NCBI GenBank assembly: GCA_017387565.1
Contig: JAFOEY010000014.1
Span: forward strand, 1-39,405
Length of the DNA stretch: 39,405 bases
Source of the DNA: Lachnospiraceae bacterium
GTDB taxonomy: Bacteria; Bacillota; Clostridia; Lachnospirales; Lachnospiraceae
Direction: 5' to 3'
Positions 1 through 8,894 of this stretch are shown in pieces. Numbering within the stretch: the stretch's first letter is position 1; every line of letters begins with the position of its first letter. The notes beneath the pieces were generated by a model. It worked only from the letters and a program-made list of their open reading frames with translations. It was not told where the DNA came from and ran no database searches. The position numbers were made by a program, and so were the translations under genes.

Positions 1-34
1 CAGTCCTCTGCTCTACCGACTGAGCTATCTGGGC
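1..34 (-). tRNA. tRNA-Phe (5' part, cut by window edge)
   Basis: Read on the minus strand, the sequence begins GCCCAGATAGCTCAGTCGG and continues through a D-arm and the 5' side of an anticodon stem (GAGGA) to the loop bases C-T-G. The first anticodon base is therefore G34. The acceptor start GCCC and the AGAGCAGAGGACTG stretch match bacterial tRNA-Phe(GAA). Only G34 is visible, so the amino acid is inferred from overall similarity. The 3' half lies outside the window. Confidence 0.8.
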
Positions 35-76
35 GTCTCACGACATTGCCTATTTTACAAGACAATTCAGTTCTTG

Positions 77-1135
77 TCAAGAACAAAATAGCATTTCTGA
101 AATCTCTTTTGTCACTTCCGATACCGGATGTTTCAAAAGCCATGTATTTTCACTCTCCGAAAGCATACCCAGCCGCTTTGCAACGGTAATTTTATTGACA
201 GTATCAAAGTATTCTTTCAACTCTTTGTATGTACCAATATGATCAAGAATGCTTTCCCGATACAACTCATACTCATGTTCGCAGGATGAAATAATCTGCA
301 TTGCCAGTTTTAATTCTCCGTTGATATCACTGGCTTCCATCAGAATATCCGGACGCTTTTTGGCGACCTGATAAAAGTAATCTTTTGCCTGCGAAAGTTT
401 CTTTTCCATGATAAAATGCTCTAACCGGGTTTTTACTTCCAGAGTTTCCTTTTTTTCACCCACCATACCAACCATGGATTCATGTACTTTTAGTTGGTTA
501 ACGATACAGTACACTTTCAAAAGAAATTCTGATATAAATCCAAAAACACGCTTTCGGTAATCATCATATCCGGTAAAATCCATTTGAGGCTCCATTTCAA
601 AAAAGATGGAAAACAGCCAGTCTACATAGGAATCAAACAGCTCACTTCTACAAATAATCATATTCCCAAAATAGGTTTTATTTTGATGAACCAGATTTTG
701 ATATGTCTCATAATAATCCGGATATTTATCCTTTAGAATTTCACCGGCCAGTATTAAATCCTTTAAATTGTGGTCTGCACCAAATCCATCATAATAAGCA
801 GAACGAAGCTCTAAGGTTTTCGTTGTCATCAAATCATACTCTGACAGGATATTCTCAATTTCTTTTGATGAATACACCTTACCGTTTTCATTAATCAGGT
901 ATCTTCGATAATGGCAGATTCCTTTGATATCTGCATCGCAACAATTATGAGCTGCCCAGTATAAACCGGTCAGCTCACTGTAATATGGATTTTTTTCTGA
1001 AATTTCTATTCCGGTATCATCCCCTATATATCCAAGATCTTTCTTTCCTTTATGTCCCACATGAAGCGGGATATACATGGGATCTTTTGGGGGTTCAAAC
1101 GGCTTATGGGTACAGACAAAAATATTTGTTTTCAT
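77..1135 (-). CDS. DUF4422 glycosyltransferase-like protein
   Basis: The 352-residue product starts with the signature of the DUF4422 family (capsule and polysaccharide-associated, glycosyltransferase-like): an N-terminal IFVCTHKPF strand, then DDTGIEISEKNPYYSELTGLYW around residues 39-60, and CHYRRYL near residue 75. DUF4422 covers about the first 230 residues. The last ~120 are helical with a tetratricopeptide-like look and are not part of the usual domain. No signal peptide or membrane segment is seen, so it is probably cytoplasmic. The ATG directly follows the TAA of the upstream ATPase gene (TAAATG) and its GGAG ribosome site lies inside that gene, so the two are translationally coupled. 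The substrate is unknown. Confidence 0.85.
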   Translation of the reverse strand: MKTNIFVCTHKPFEPPKDPMYIPLHVGHKGKKDLGYIGDDTGIEISEKNPYYSELTGLYWAAHNCCDADIKGICHYRRYLINENGKVYSSKEIENILSEYDLMTTKTLELRSAYYDGFGADHNLKDLILAGEILKDKYPDYYETYQNLVHQNKTYFGNMIICRSELFDSYVDWLFSIFFEMEPQMDFTGYDDYRKRVFGFISEFLLKVYCIVNQLKVHESMVGMVGEKKETLEVKTRLEHFIMEKKLSQAKDYFYQVAKKRPDILMEASDINGELKLAMQIISSCEHEYELYRESILDHIGTYKELKEYFDTVNKITVAKRLGMLSESENTWLLKHPVSEVTKEISEMLFCS

Positions 1136-2446
1136 TTATTGCTCCATGGCACTCAGATAGTATACAAATTGCTGAGCCGTACGTCCTGAAATTCCGCCAT
1201 GGGAAAGCTCCCATTTGTTTGCCTCGGCACGAATTTCCTCATCCGACATTTGAATACCGGCTCTGTGTGCCAACTCAGTTGCAATATGGAAATATTCTTT
1301 GGGCGAAGGTTTGGAATAGCTGATGGTAACACCAAAACGATGAACCAATGAAAGCTTCTCCTCCATGGTATCGGATTTATGAATGCCGTTATCAACCTGA
1401 ACATCGCTTCTGTCGCCCCATGTTTCTTTGATCAGGTGGCGACGGTTTGAAGTCGCATAAATCAAGATGTTTTCCGGTTTTGTTTCAACGCCGCCTTCAA
1501 TAACAGCCTTCAAAAACTTATATTCTACCTCGAATTCTTCGAATGAAAGGTCATCCATATAGATAATAAATTTATAATTTCTGTTTTTAATCTGGGCAAT
1601 CACATTGGAGAGATCTTTAAACTGGTGCTTGTAAATCTCAATCATACGAAGTCCCTGATCATAAAACTGATTGACAATTGCTTTGATACTGGTTGATTTT
1701 CCGGTGCCGCTGTCACCGAATAGTAAACAGTTATTCGCTTTTTTACCCTCAACAAAAGCTTTGGTGTTATCTACCAATTTCTTTTTCTGGATTTCGTAAC
1801 CGATTAAATCATCTAACATCACTTTATCCATATTGTTAATCGCCTGGAAGGTAATATGTCCGAATTCATCCACATTTCCGATGCGGAATGCTTTATTCAG
1901 CCCAAACATTCCCACACCGTAGTCTTTATAAAATCCGGTTACATATTCAAAAAAATCATCTTCATTGTTAGCACTCGCTAACTTCTTGCTCAATGCCTGA
2001 ACCTTTTCGCTGACATTTTTATTGTACATTAGCTCAGGTTTTCCAATGGCATGATAATCGGACAGCGTGGAAAAACAGTCAATATCCAGCGCTTTTTCCA
2101 GATAAGAAAAGTCATAATGGAATAAATTCATAAATGCCTTAAAGTCATTTTTTGCAAAGTGATTGACACTGCCGTTCTGCGCGCCGGTCTTTTCGCAAGT
2201 AATACTGAAAGGATTTTCATCCGTAATCAAAAGATAGGTCAGATAGTTCTGCCATAGATTGTCATCAAATCCGTAATCTGTTGCAATTACCAGTATTTTC
2301 TTGATTTGCTGGTATATGCGTGTAATCAGAATATCCTTATTATAATCCTGGGATTTGACCTGTGCACAAATATCTGCAAGCTCCATCAGGATGCAGTCCT
2401 TTGGTAAATCCCCGTATATGATTAGTTTTGAAATAATCTCGTTCAT
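1136..2446 (-). CDS. DUF815 family ATP-binding protein (AAA-like)
   Basis: The product has 436 residues. The N-terminal ~200 residues are unlike any domain I recognise. The C-terminal half is a P-loop ATPase: Walker A GDSGTGKST at about 244-252, Walker B KFIIYMDDL at about 292-300, and a sensor-like IYATSNRRHL segment followed by KETWGDR. This combination is typical of DUF815, a widespread AAA family of unknown role. The ATG has a GAGGA site about 7 bases upstream. The leader just upstream consists of an array of 8-bp tandem repeats, which is unusual for a promoter region. The gene runs directly into the DUF4422 gene, forming a two-gene unit. Confidence 0.85.
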   Translation of the reverse strand: MNEIISKLIIYGDLPKDCILMELADICAQVKSQDYNKDILITRIYQQIKKILVIATDYGFDDNLWQNYLTYLLITDENPFSITCEKTGAQNGSVNHFAKNDFKAFMNLFHYDFSYLEKALDIDCFSTLSDYHAIGKPELMYNKNVSEKVQALSKKLASANNEDDFFEYVTGFYKDYGVGMFGLNKAFRIGNVDEFGHITFQAINNMDKVMLDDLIGYEIQKKKLVDNTKAFVEGKKANNCLLFGDSGTGKSTSIKAIVNQFYDQGLRMIEIYKHQFKDLSNVIAQIKNRNYKFIIYMDDLSFEEFEVEYKFLKAVIEGGVETKPENILIYATSNRRHLIKETWGDRSDVQVDNGIHKSDTMEEKLSLVHRFGVTISYSKPSPKEYFHIATELAHRAGIQMSDEEIRAEANKWELSHGGISGRTAQQFVYYLSAMEQ

Positions 2447-2464
2447 GTTCTATCCTCAATATAA

Positions 2465-2583
2465 CATTTTGTTATTCTATCATTTTGTCATTCTGTCATT
2501 CTGCCATTTTGTCAGTTTGCCATTCTGTCAGTTTGTCAATTTGTCATACTGTCAGTTTGCTATTTGCCATTCTGCCATATTTT
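2465..2583. repeat. Array of ~15 degenerate 8-bp tandem repeats
   Basis: Reading the plus strand, successive units are CATTTTGT, CATTCTGT, CATTCTGC, CAGTTTGC, CAGTTTGT, CAATTTGT, CATACTGT and so on. The consensus is CATTYTGT with the third base often G. One unit near 2561 is 7 bp. The period is otherwise kept for about 119 bp. The array begins 18 bp upstream of the DUF815 start codon and fills most of the DUF815-ABC intergenic space. I see no separate promoter hexamers between it and the gene, so the promoter probably lies in or beyond the array. Confidence 0.85.
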
Positions 2584-2623
2584 AATATCCGGGACAAAAG
2601 CATGACTTTATGACCCGGATATT
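2584..2623. repeat. Perfect 10-bp inverted repeat with 20-base loop
   Basis: AATATCCGGG and CCCGGATATT face each other across a 20-base spacer, lying between the ABC gene end and the 8-bp array. Neither strand has a T-run after the stem, so it is not a canonical intrinsic terminator. The inner part (GGGACAAAAG...ATGACCC) resembles the end hairpin of the Family B element found at 18.6 and 39.2 kb, but too weakly to assign it. Confidence 0.55.
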
Positions 2624-2647
2624 ACATATCAGTGACACATCAGCTCT

Positions 2648-4504
2648 TTAAGAAGCCTCTTCAAACTGGCTGTTATACAGTTTAGCATAAAATCCGTTCT
2701 TTTCCAACAATTCCTCGTGCGTACCCTGTTCGATAATATCTCCGTCTTTCATAACCAAAATCAGATCAGCATCACGTATGGTAGAAAGTCTGTGCGCGAT
2801 AATAAAGCTGGTTCTTCCTTTCATCAGGTTATCCATTGCCTTTTGGATTCGTATTTCCGTACGTGTATCAACGGATGAGGTAGCCTCGTCCAGAATTAAG
2901 ATTTTATTGTCTGCCAAAATAGCCCGTGCAATAGTCAATAGCTGTTTCTGTCCCTGCGATACATTGCTGGCATCCTCATTTAATTCCATATCATATCCAC
3001 CGGGCAGTGTTTCAATAAAGCGGTGTGCATGCGCTGCTTTCGCTGCGGCAATGACTTCTTCATCGGTTGCATCGAGTCTTCCGTAACGGATATTTTCCAT
3101 AATACTACCTTTAAACAGCCAGGTATCCTGCAATACCATGCCAAATGCGTCGCGAAGTTCTCTTCGGTTAAAATCTTTGATATTGTGTCCGTCAATTTTA
3201 ATGGCACCTTCATTGACATCATAGAAGCGCATCAGTAGTTTTACCATGGTTGTTTTTCCGGCACCGGTCGGTCCGACGATGGCAATTTTTTGCCCCTGTT
3301 TGATTTCGGCACTAAAATCATGAATGATGATCTGGTCTTCTTTATATCCAAAGTGAACATGCTCAAAAGAGACATTTCCGACAATGTTATCTACGCTGAC
3401 AGGATTTTCAACTACCTGACTTTCTTCTTCTTCATTCAGGAATTCAAAAACACGTTCTGCTGCCGCAGCCATGGACTGCACCTGATTTGCTACCTGGGCA
3501 ATCTGCTGTATCGGCTGGGTAAAGTTTTTCACATACTGGATAAATGCCTGAATATCGCCAATCTCAATTGTTCCTTTGATTGCCAGAATACCTCCGATCA
3601 AAGCAACTGCTGCATAGCCTAAATTTCCGACAAACATCATGATGGGATGCATCATACCGGATAAAAACTGTGACTTCCATGCCGATTCATAAAGATGATC
3701 ATTGGTTTCATTGAAATCACGAATGACTTCCTCTTCTTTATTGTATGCTTTTATTACCAGGTGTCCGGTAAAATTCTCCTCCACCTGTCCGTTGATTTCT
3801 CCCAGATATTCCTGCTGAGAGCGGAAATATTTTTGTGATTTTTTCATCACGAATGCAATCAGGGAAATGGAAATCGGCAAAATAAAAAGCGCAATTAAGG
3901 TCAAAAGCGGCGATATGGAAATCATCATTATCAGAACACCCACCATCGTGGTTACCGATGTAATAATCTGATTAATGCTTTGACTCAAACTCATTCCCAG
4001 AGTATCGACATCGTTGGTAATTCTGGATAATACCTCTCCATAGGTCCGGCTTTCAAAATATTTCATGGGCATGCGGTTGATTTTTTCCGAAATTTCTTTC
4101 CGCATCCGATAACAGATTTTCTGGCTGATAGTGCTCATGATGTAGTGCTGAACAAAGGTAAAGATGGCACTGAACACATATAAAGCCAGTACAAACAATA
4201 AAATCCTGCTGATTCTGGTTAAGTCAATTCCACCTGTTCCTGCGATTTTAGCCATCAGACCGTCTGAAAGAGTTGTGGTTGCTTTTCCCAATACTTTGGG
4301 ACCCACAACATTGAATACCGTTCCGACAACGGCAAATATCATGACAACGAAAATGGCAAGTTTATATCTTCCGATATAAGCGGTCAATTTACCGATAGAG
4401 CCTTTGAAATCTTTTGCCTTTTCTGCCGGCATCATTCCGTGACCGCCCGGTCCGCCGTGTCCTCTTCTCTTTGGAGGTCTGTGATATGTTTTTTGTTCAC
4501 TCAT
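2648..4504 (-). CDS. ABC exporter subunit, canonical ATPase half (heterodimer partner)
   Basis: This is a 618-residue type IV ABC exporter half-transporter: a short Gly/His/Arg-rich cytoplasmic N-terminus (residues 6-24), six membrane helices, then a nucleotide-binding domain. Motifs are Walker A GPTGAGKTT (411-419), signature NVSQGQ (514-519), Walker B ILILDE with catalytic E540, and switch H571 (IIAHR). The signature reads SQGQ instead of SGGQ, as in the non-canonical site of heterodimeric exporters such as TM287/288, BmrCD or LmrCD. The start overlaps the stop of the upstream partner gene by ATGA and has an AGGAGG site. It probably exports drugs, lipids or peptides; the substrate is not deducible. 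Confidence 0.92.
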   Translation of the reverse strand: MSEQKTYHRPPKRRGHGGPGGHGMMPAEKAKDFKGSIGKLTAYIGRYKLAIFVVMIFAVVGTVFNVVGPKVLGKATTTLSDGLMAKIAGTGGIDLTRISRILLFVLALYVFSAIFTFVQHYIMSTISQKICYRMRKEISEKINRMPMKYFESRTYGEVLSRITNDVDTLGMSLSQSINQIITSVTTMVGVLIMMISISPLLTLIALFILPISISLIAFVMKKSQKYFRSQQEYLGEINGQVEENFTGHLVIKAYNKEEEVIRDFNETNDHLYESAWKSQFLSGMMHPIMMFVGNLGYAAVALIGGILAIKGTIEIGDIQAFIQYVKNFTQPIQQIAQVANQVQSMAAAAERVFEFLNEEEESQVVENPVSVDNIVGNVSFEHVHFGYKEDQIIIHDFSAEIKQGQKIAIVGPTGAGKTTMVKLLMRFYDVNEGAIKIDGHNIKDFNRRELRDAFGMVLQDTWLFKGSIMENIRYGRLDATDEEVIAAAKAAHAHRFIETLPGGYDMELNEDASNVSQGQKQLLTIARAILADNKILILDEATSSVDTRTEIRIQKAMDNLMKGRTSFIIAHRLSTIRDADLILVMKDGDIIEQGTHEELLEKNGFYAKLYNSQFEEAS

Positions 4505-6693
4505 AATGATGCCTCCTTTTCATTCAGTCCTAATTCTTTGGCCGATAACTGAGATTTAGCAATCTGTTCATATACTTCACAATTTTTGAGTAAGTCTTCA
4601 TGTTTACCCATTCCGACAATTTTTCCTTCATCGAGCACTAAAATCTGATCCGCATGGATAATGGTACTAATTCTCTGTGCAACAATCAGAACCGTAGAAT
4701 CCTTGATTTTATCTGCCAGTGCCTTACGAAGTGCCACATCGGTTTTCATATCCAGGGCTGAAAAACTATCATCAAATACCATGATTTTCGGTTTCTTGAC
4801 GATTGCTCTTGCAATGGCAAGTCTCTGGCGCTGACCACCGGAAACATTACTTCCGCCCTGTGCAATGGCACTATCAAAACCATCCTTTTTTTCTTCTACA
4901 AAATCCAATGCCTGCGCAATGGAAGCTGCTTCTTTGATTTCTTCCTCAGTTGCATCATGCTTACCAAATCGGAGATTGGAAGCTATCGTTCCGGAAAACA
5001 GAACACCTTTTTGAGGCACAAAGCCTATTGTTTCCCGTAAATCCTCCATCTTCATGTCCCGGATATCCACACCGTCAATGGTAATGGAACCCTCCTTGAC
5101 ATCATAAAAACGTGGTAGCAGATTAACCAGTGTGGATTTACCGCAACCCGTACTTCCGATAATGGCTGTAATCTCTCCGGGCCTTGCTGTAAAGGAAATG
5201 TCCTCCAATACATCGGCCTTCGCATTCGGATAGGCAAAGGACACATTTTCATAACGGACAACGCCTTCCCCTACATGGAAGTCCTTAGCATCCGGCTTGT
5301 CTGTTAAAGATAAAGGTGTTTTTAACACTTCGTCAATTCGATCTGCTGCAACACCGGCACGGGGCAGCATGATAGAAAGCATCGTTAAAAACAGGAAGGA
5401 CATGACAATCTGAATCGCATATATGATAAAAGCTGTCATGGCTCCGACCTGCATAGTTCCTAAATCGATTTTTTTCGCAGCCACCCAGGTAATCAAAATC
5501 GAAGTTCCGTTCATGATAATCATCATACCGGGCATCATTACAGCCATGACACGGTTTGTGAAAAGCTGTGTTTTCATTAAATCCTGATTGGCTACATCGA
5601 ACTGCTCTTCTTCTTTCTTTTCTCTGCCAAAGGCACGGATAACGGAAAGACCTGTCAGTATTTCACGGGAAACCAGATTGAGCCTGTCAACCAGCACCTG
5701 CATGATTTTGAATTTCGGCATGGCAACCGTAACTAAAAATCCAATCAGACACAACAGACAGGCTACCGCAACCACAATAATCCAGCCCATTCCCGACTGG
5801 GTATTGATAACTTTAACTACACCGCCCACACCGATAATCGGCGCATATAAAACCATACGCAGCATCATGATGGTAAACATCTGTACCTGTTGAATATCAT
5901 TGGTGCTTCTGGTAATTAAAGACGCCGTTGAAAAATTGTCAATTTCCGCATTGGAAAAGCCAATTACTTTTTCAAAAACCTTGTTTCGCAGCTTACGTCC
6001 AATATCAGCTCCGACTCTGGATGCAAACAATCCAACCAAAAGAGAGGCTGCTGCCATCAAAAGAGCCATGGCAAGCATTTTCAGTCCGGCCATCAGAAGG
6101 TAACGGATTTGTATCGAATCAACCTCCATGCCTGCCTCTTGTTGACAACTCTTGGTAAATTGAAGTGCCATGGATTTGGTTGTATTTTCACCGGTCGTTT
6201 CAACCATCTTCTCCACCCCGGCTCTGGCCTGTAAAATCATCTGTTGAATTTGATCCATCGGAATCTCTCCGGCCGCATTTTCAGAAGACGGGGCAGGAAT
6301 ATCCTTCATTTCAGACATACCTGTGGTATCCGAATTCTGCATATTCTGCAGCTGATAGGCAAGCGTAATTGGAATCAGCATATCCGAATCCAACTGTTCC
6401 AATTCATCTTCTGAATAGTCAGCTAGATAATAGATTCCGTCCCGGAAAGAATAGCTCTCCTCCCATATCTGTTTCTCATTCTCATCCATCATGTAGGAAA
6501 GCATATCATAGGTTTCTTTTGTAACCTGCTGTGGCATAATATGTTCCACACCACCATTGATAATTCCGGTATCAATAATATTAGAAGTCAATTGCGGCAA
6601 TTCCAGATCGCAATATGCTTGGACAACTAACAAGATAAAAATGACCAGAACGCTTTTCCAATAAGGGATTAAATTTTTGAATATTTTGCCCAT
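4501..6693 (-). CDS. ABC exporter subunit with degenerate ATPase site
   Basis: The preferred ATG (6693) has AAAGGAG 6-7 bases upstream and gives 730 residues; an in-frame upstream ATG at 6729 lacks such a site. After the first membrane helix there is a long, acidic, presumably extracellular insertion of about 150-180 residues before helix 2, longer than in the family core. The nucleotide-binding domain has Walker A GSTGCGKST (from 513) and a canonical NVSGGQ signature. The catalytic Glu after Walker B is Asp (FDDS, D642) and the switch His is Gln (AQR, Q673). Those two losses plus the SQGQ of the partner make one degenerate and one intact ATP site, exactly as known for heterodimeric exporters. 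Confidence 0.92.
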   Translation of the reverse strand: MGKIFKNLIPYWKSVLVIFILLVVQAYCDLELPQLTSNIIDTGIINGGVEHIMPQQVTKETYDMLSYMMDENEKQIWEESYSFRDGIYYLADYSEDELEQLDSDMLIPITLAYQLQNMQNSDTTGMSEMKDIPAPSSENAAGEIPMDQIQQMILQARAGVEKMVETTGENTTKSMALQFTKSCQQEAGMEVDSIQIRYLLMAGLKMLAMALLMAAASLLVGLFASRVGADIGRKLRNKVFEKVIGFSNAEIDNFSTASLITRSTNDIQQVQMFTIMMLRMVLYAPIIGVGGVVKVINTQSGMGWIIVVAVACLLCLIGFLVTVAMPKFKIMQVLVDRLNLVSREILTGLSVIRAFGREKKEEEQFDVANQDLMKTQLFTNRVMAVMMPGMMIIMNGTSILITWVAAKKIDLGTMQVGAMTAFIIYAIQIVMSFLFLTMLSIMLPRAGVAADRIDEVLKTPLSLTDKPDAKDFHVGEGVVRYENVSFAYPNAKADVLEDISFTARPGEITAIIGSTGCGKSTLVNLLPRFYDVKEGSITIDGVDIRDMKMEDLRETIGFVPQKGVLFSGTIASNLRFGKHDATEEEIKEAASIAQALDFVEEKKDGFDSAIAQGGSNVSGGQRQRLAIARAIVKKPKIMVFDDSFSALDMKTDVALRKALADKIKDSTVLIVAQRISTIIHADQILVLDEGKIVGMGKHEDLLKNCEVYEQIAKSQLSAKELGLNEKEASL

Positions 6694-6743
6694 ACTAGCT
6701 CCTTTTTTATCAGTCTTAACAAAAATCATTTTTAAAGAACAAA

Positions 6744-6797
6744 TGACAGGGTGTCACTTACCTTTATTTTTATATGCTATTTAGAAAATAATGTCAA
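6744..6797 (-). promoter_or_regulatory. Promoter and candidate operator of the ABC exporter operon
   Basis: On the minus strand TTGACA (6792-6797) and TATAAA (6769-6774) are separated by 17 bases. Just downstream, at 6744-6756 and near the expected transcription start, is the palindrome TGACA-GGG-TGTCA. It is suitably placed for a repressor that would sense the exporter substrate. No adjacent regulator gene is present, so the regulator is unknown. Confidence 0.7.
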
Positions 6798-6929
6798 CCG
6801 AGTTTAGATTCTTTTAATGTTTCTTTTAAATATTTCCTTTTTCTTCCTATATAATAGAACGTATCTTTTTTAAACTTATTGTGGTACTTATTTTTCATAT
6901 AAAATTTTTGCTTTTCTTTTATTCTATAA

Positions 6930-6964
6930 AAAACTACAGCACCCAAAAGCATGCTGCAGTTTTA
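6930..6964 (-). terminator. Intrinsic terminator downstream of the DUF554 gene
   Basis: AAAACTACAGCA and TGCTGCAGTTTT pair over 12 positions with one mismatch across an 11-base loop. The stem is followed by T-rich sequence on both strands, so it may act in both directions. It lies in the 369-base space between DUF554 and the ABC operon; the rest of that space holds the ABC promoter and a Family B remnant. Confidence 0.7.
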
Positions 6965-6993
6965 TTGTTTTTAAAATCAGATTTCAATTACAA

Positions 6994-7043
6994 GGGCGGA
7001 TTTCGATTGTTTTAGGATAAATACCTTTTGACTCCAACATCAT
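6994..7043 (-). repeat. Family B element, internally deleted copy
   Basis: Read on the minus strand it starts ATGATGTTGGAGTCAAAAGG, like the left end of the 18,635 copy. It then jumps into ATCCTAAAACAATCGAAATC and CGCCCT, which in the full copy lie about 45 bp further in. The right half of the element, with the large hairpin, is absent. It sits 20 bp downstream of the DUF554 stop. Confidence 0.65.
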
Positions 7044-7062
7044 AATACGTATAGAAACAATA

Positions 7063-7743
7063 TTAAAAACATCCAAGCAAAATAAAAAATATGACAGGGA
7101 CAAATAAACAAGGCAACATATTTAATGTTTTGATTTCCTTGATTTTTAAAATGGAAATGCCGGAACTGGCAATTAAGAAACCACCTACGATCGAAATCTC
7201 TGTCATCATGTCGGCACTCATAAAGTCACCCAAAAGACATGCCAACAGATAAATGACTCCCTGCCAGCAAAAAAGTACCGGCGCACAAATGGCAATACCA
7301 ATTCCGTAAGCAGATGCTAACACACAGGAAGTAACCAAATCCAGTGTTGCGTTGGTAAATAAATATGTATGATCTCCATTTAATGCACTATTAATAGGCC
7401 CCAGAATGGATAAAGTACCGATACAAAACAGTAAAATTCCGGTCGAAATTCCCTCTCCCAGCCTTCCTTTTCCGGAAAAAGACTGTGTCAGCTTTTGAAA
7501 CCGTTCATCGATATGAAGCATGGTACCAATCAGACTTCCCAATGCCAGAGCCACAATAAATAATACCGGATAATTGCTTTTTGGCATATTCTGGACAACA
7601 GCATTAATTCCCAGACCCGTTGCCGCCAGTCCCATTGCCTGAAATAATGCTTCCTTGTATTCTTCCTTAATTCCTTTTTTTATGATACTACCTATGACGG
7701 AGCCTGTCAGAATAGTAAGTGTATTTACGATTGTGCCTATCAT
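7063..7743 (-). CDS. DUF554 family membrane protein (YdfK/YqgA-like)
   Basis: The product has 226 residues and several hydrophobic segments spanning its length. The N-terminus GTIVNTLTILTGSVIGSIIKKG and the following helix with QAMGLAATGLGI are the standard DUF554 opening, and the protein has the usual family length. It is an integral membrane protein, proposed to be a transporter of unknown substrate. The ATG is preceded by an AGAAGTGAG-like site. It is monocistronic and divergent from the LRR gene, with a terminator at about 6,930-6,964. Confidence 0.85.
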   Translation of the reverse strand: MIGTIVNTLTILTGSVIGSIIKKGIKEEYKEALFQAMGLAATGLGINAVVQNMPKSNYPVLFIVALALGSLIGTMLHIDERFQKLTQSFSGKGRLGEGISTGILLFCIGTLSILGPINSALNGDHTYLFTNATLDLVTSCVLASAYGIGIAICAPVLFCWQGVIYLLACLLGDFMSADMMTEISIVGGFLIASSGISILKIKEIKTLNMLPCLFVPVIFFILLGCF

Positions 7744-7988
7744 AATTTGGTTCTCACTTCTTTTATTTCATTTTTATTATTTTTCTAAATGTCATAATAT
7801 GTCTTTCATCATTTTTTATAATTCTGCTTTTGCATATATATCCTAGCAAAAATGATTTTTTCTTTCAACTGTTGCTATATGAAAATGTTTCCGTTTGCAA
7901 AATCAAAGGTTTTTTGTTTACAGAATCAGATGTTCTTATATATAATGATGGGGATGTGAAAAGCAAATTTTTTCAAAGGATATCTTTT

Positions 7989-8888
7989 ATGCAGTACGAA
8001 AATTCCCAAGGTATTTTTACTTATCAATTCCATACCGATTCAACCATTGCCATTACCGGATACGAAGGCAATCACCGGTATGTCATAATACCGGATGAAA
8101 TAGACCAAGTCCCTGTTACCAGGGTTGAAAACAAGGCTTTTCTCAGCCAGAAGAATATTGAAAAACTGGTATTACCTTCTCATACGGAAAGAATTGGGGA
8201 TTGGGCTTTTGCTCATATGGCAGAATTAACAACATTGGAAATTCCGGCATCAGAGATACTTCTTGGGAAACAAGCTTTTATGGACTGTCCGAAATTAGAG
8301 GAAATCAAGCTCCATAATCCGGCAAGCAATTCTTATGAGGACCAGTTTATTCCACACTATACGGCTTCCGCTATTCAAGTATTAAATGATCCGCTTTTAT
8401 TTACACCGCAGACAATCGGAACCCCGGAATGGTATCATTCTTTTGACGCGGCCATTTTACGTCTTTTAAAACGACCGGATGATGATGGCTTTGAACCCGT
8501 ATTTTACGGATGGTTTGAGGTTGAAGATATTTCCGTCACACAACTCCCGGCATATGTAAAAAAAAGACGCTTTGAAAAAGCATCTCTTTCCATGAAACGT
8601 TTATTATCACCTGTCTGTTTATCAGATGAAATAAAATCGGAATATGAAGATTATATCTGTAAGCATATGCTAACCGGAATATGGGATTATATTCTTTCAG
8701 ATAAAATCATAAACAATACGGCTTACTTAAAGCTATTGTTAGATATCGGCTGTATCACAGAGAATATTCTGGATTCATGCATACAGGATCTGGCATCTCA
8801 TAACGCCGGTGAAGCTGTTGCCTTGTTATTACAATACAAAGAAACTCACTTTTCCAAAAAGGATTTCTTTTCCAACTTTAATCTGTAG
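7989..8888 (+). CDS. Leucine-rich-repeat (LRR_5/BspA-like) protein
   Basis: I start at 7989 because AAAGGA lies 8 bases upstream; the longer frame to 7830 has no such site and encodes Phe-rich sequence unlike the rest. The product has about 299 residues. Residues ~12-110 hold three to four LRR_5-type repeats (ITGYEGNHRYVIIPDEI, VENKAFLSQKNIEKLVLP, IGDWAFAHMAELTTLEIP, LGKQAFMDCPKLEEIKL). The remaining ~190 residues are helical with no domain I recognise. No signal peptide is seen, so unlike many BspA relatives it is probably cytoplasmic. It is the only gene on its strand here and converges on the PilZ gene with a 6-base gap. Confidence 0.75.
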   Translation: MQYENSQGIFTYQFHTDSTIAITGYEGNHRYVIIPDEIDQVPVTRVENKAFLSQKNIEKLVLPSHTERIGDWAFAHMAELTTLEIPASEILLGKQAFMDCPKLEEIKLHNPASNSYEDQFIPHYTASAIQVLNDPLLFTPQTIGTPEWYHSFDAAILRLLKRPDDDGFEPVFYGWFEVEDISVTQLPAYVKKRRFEKASLSMKRLLSPVCLSDEIKSEYEDYICKHMLTGIWDYILSDKIINNTAYLKLLLDIGCITENILDSCIQDLASHNAGEAVALLLQYKETHFSKKDFFSNFNL

Positions 8889-8894
8889 TAATTA

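Noticed and set aside
2465-2583. CRISPR-like array
   Set aside because: Units are 8 bp and directly abutting, with no spacers and no cas genes in the window.
2584-2623. Intrinsic terminator for the DUF815/ABC interval
   Set aside because: The stem is perfect, but neither strand has a T-run after it and the loop is 20 bases; kept only as an inverted repeat.
7830-7988. N-terminal extension of the LRR protein
   Set aside because: Low-complexity Phe-rich codons with no ribosome site, whereas ATG 7989 has AAAGGA at 8 bases.
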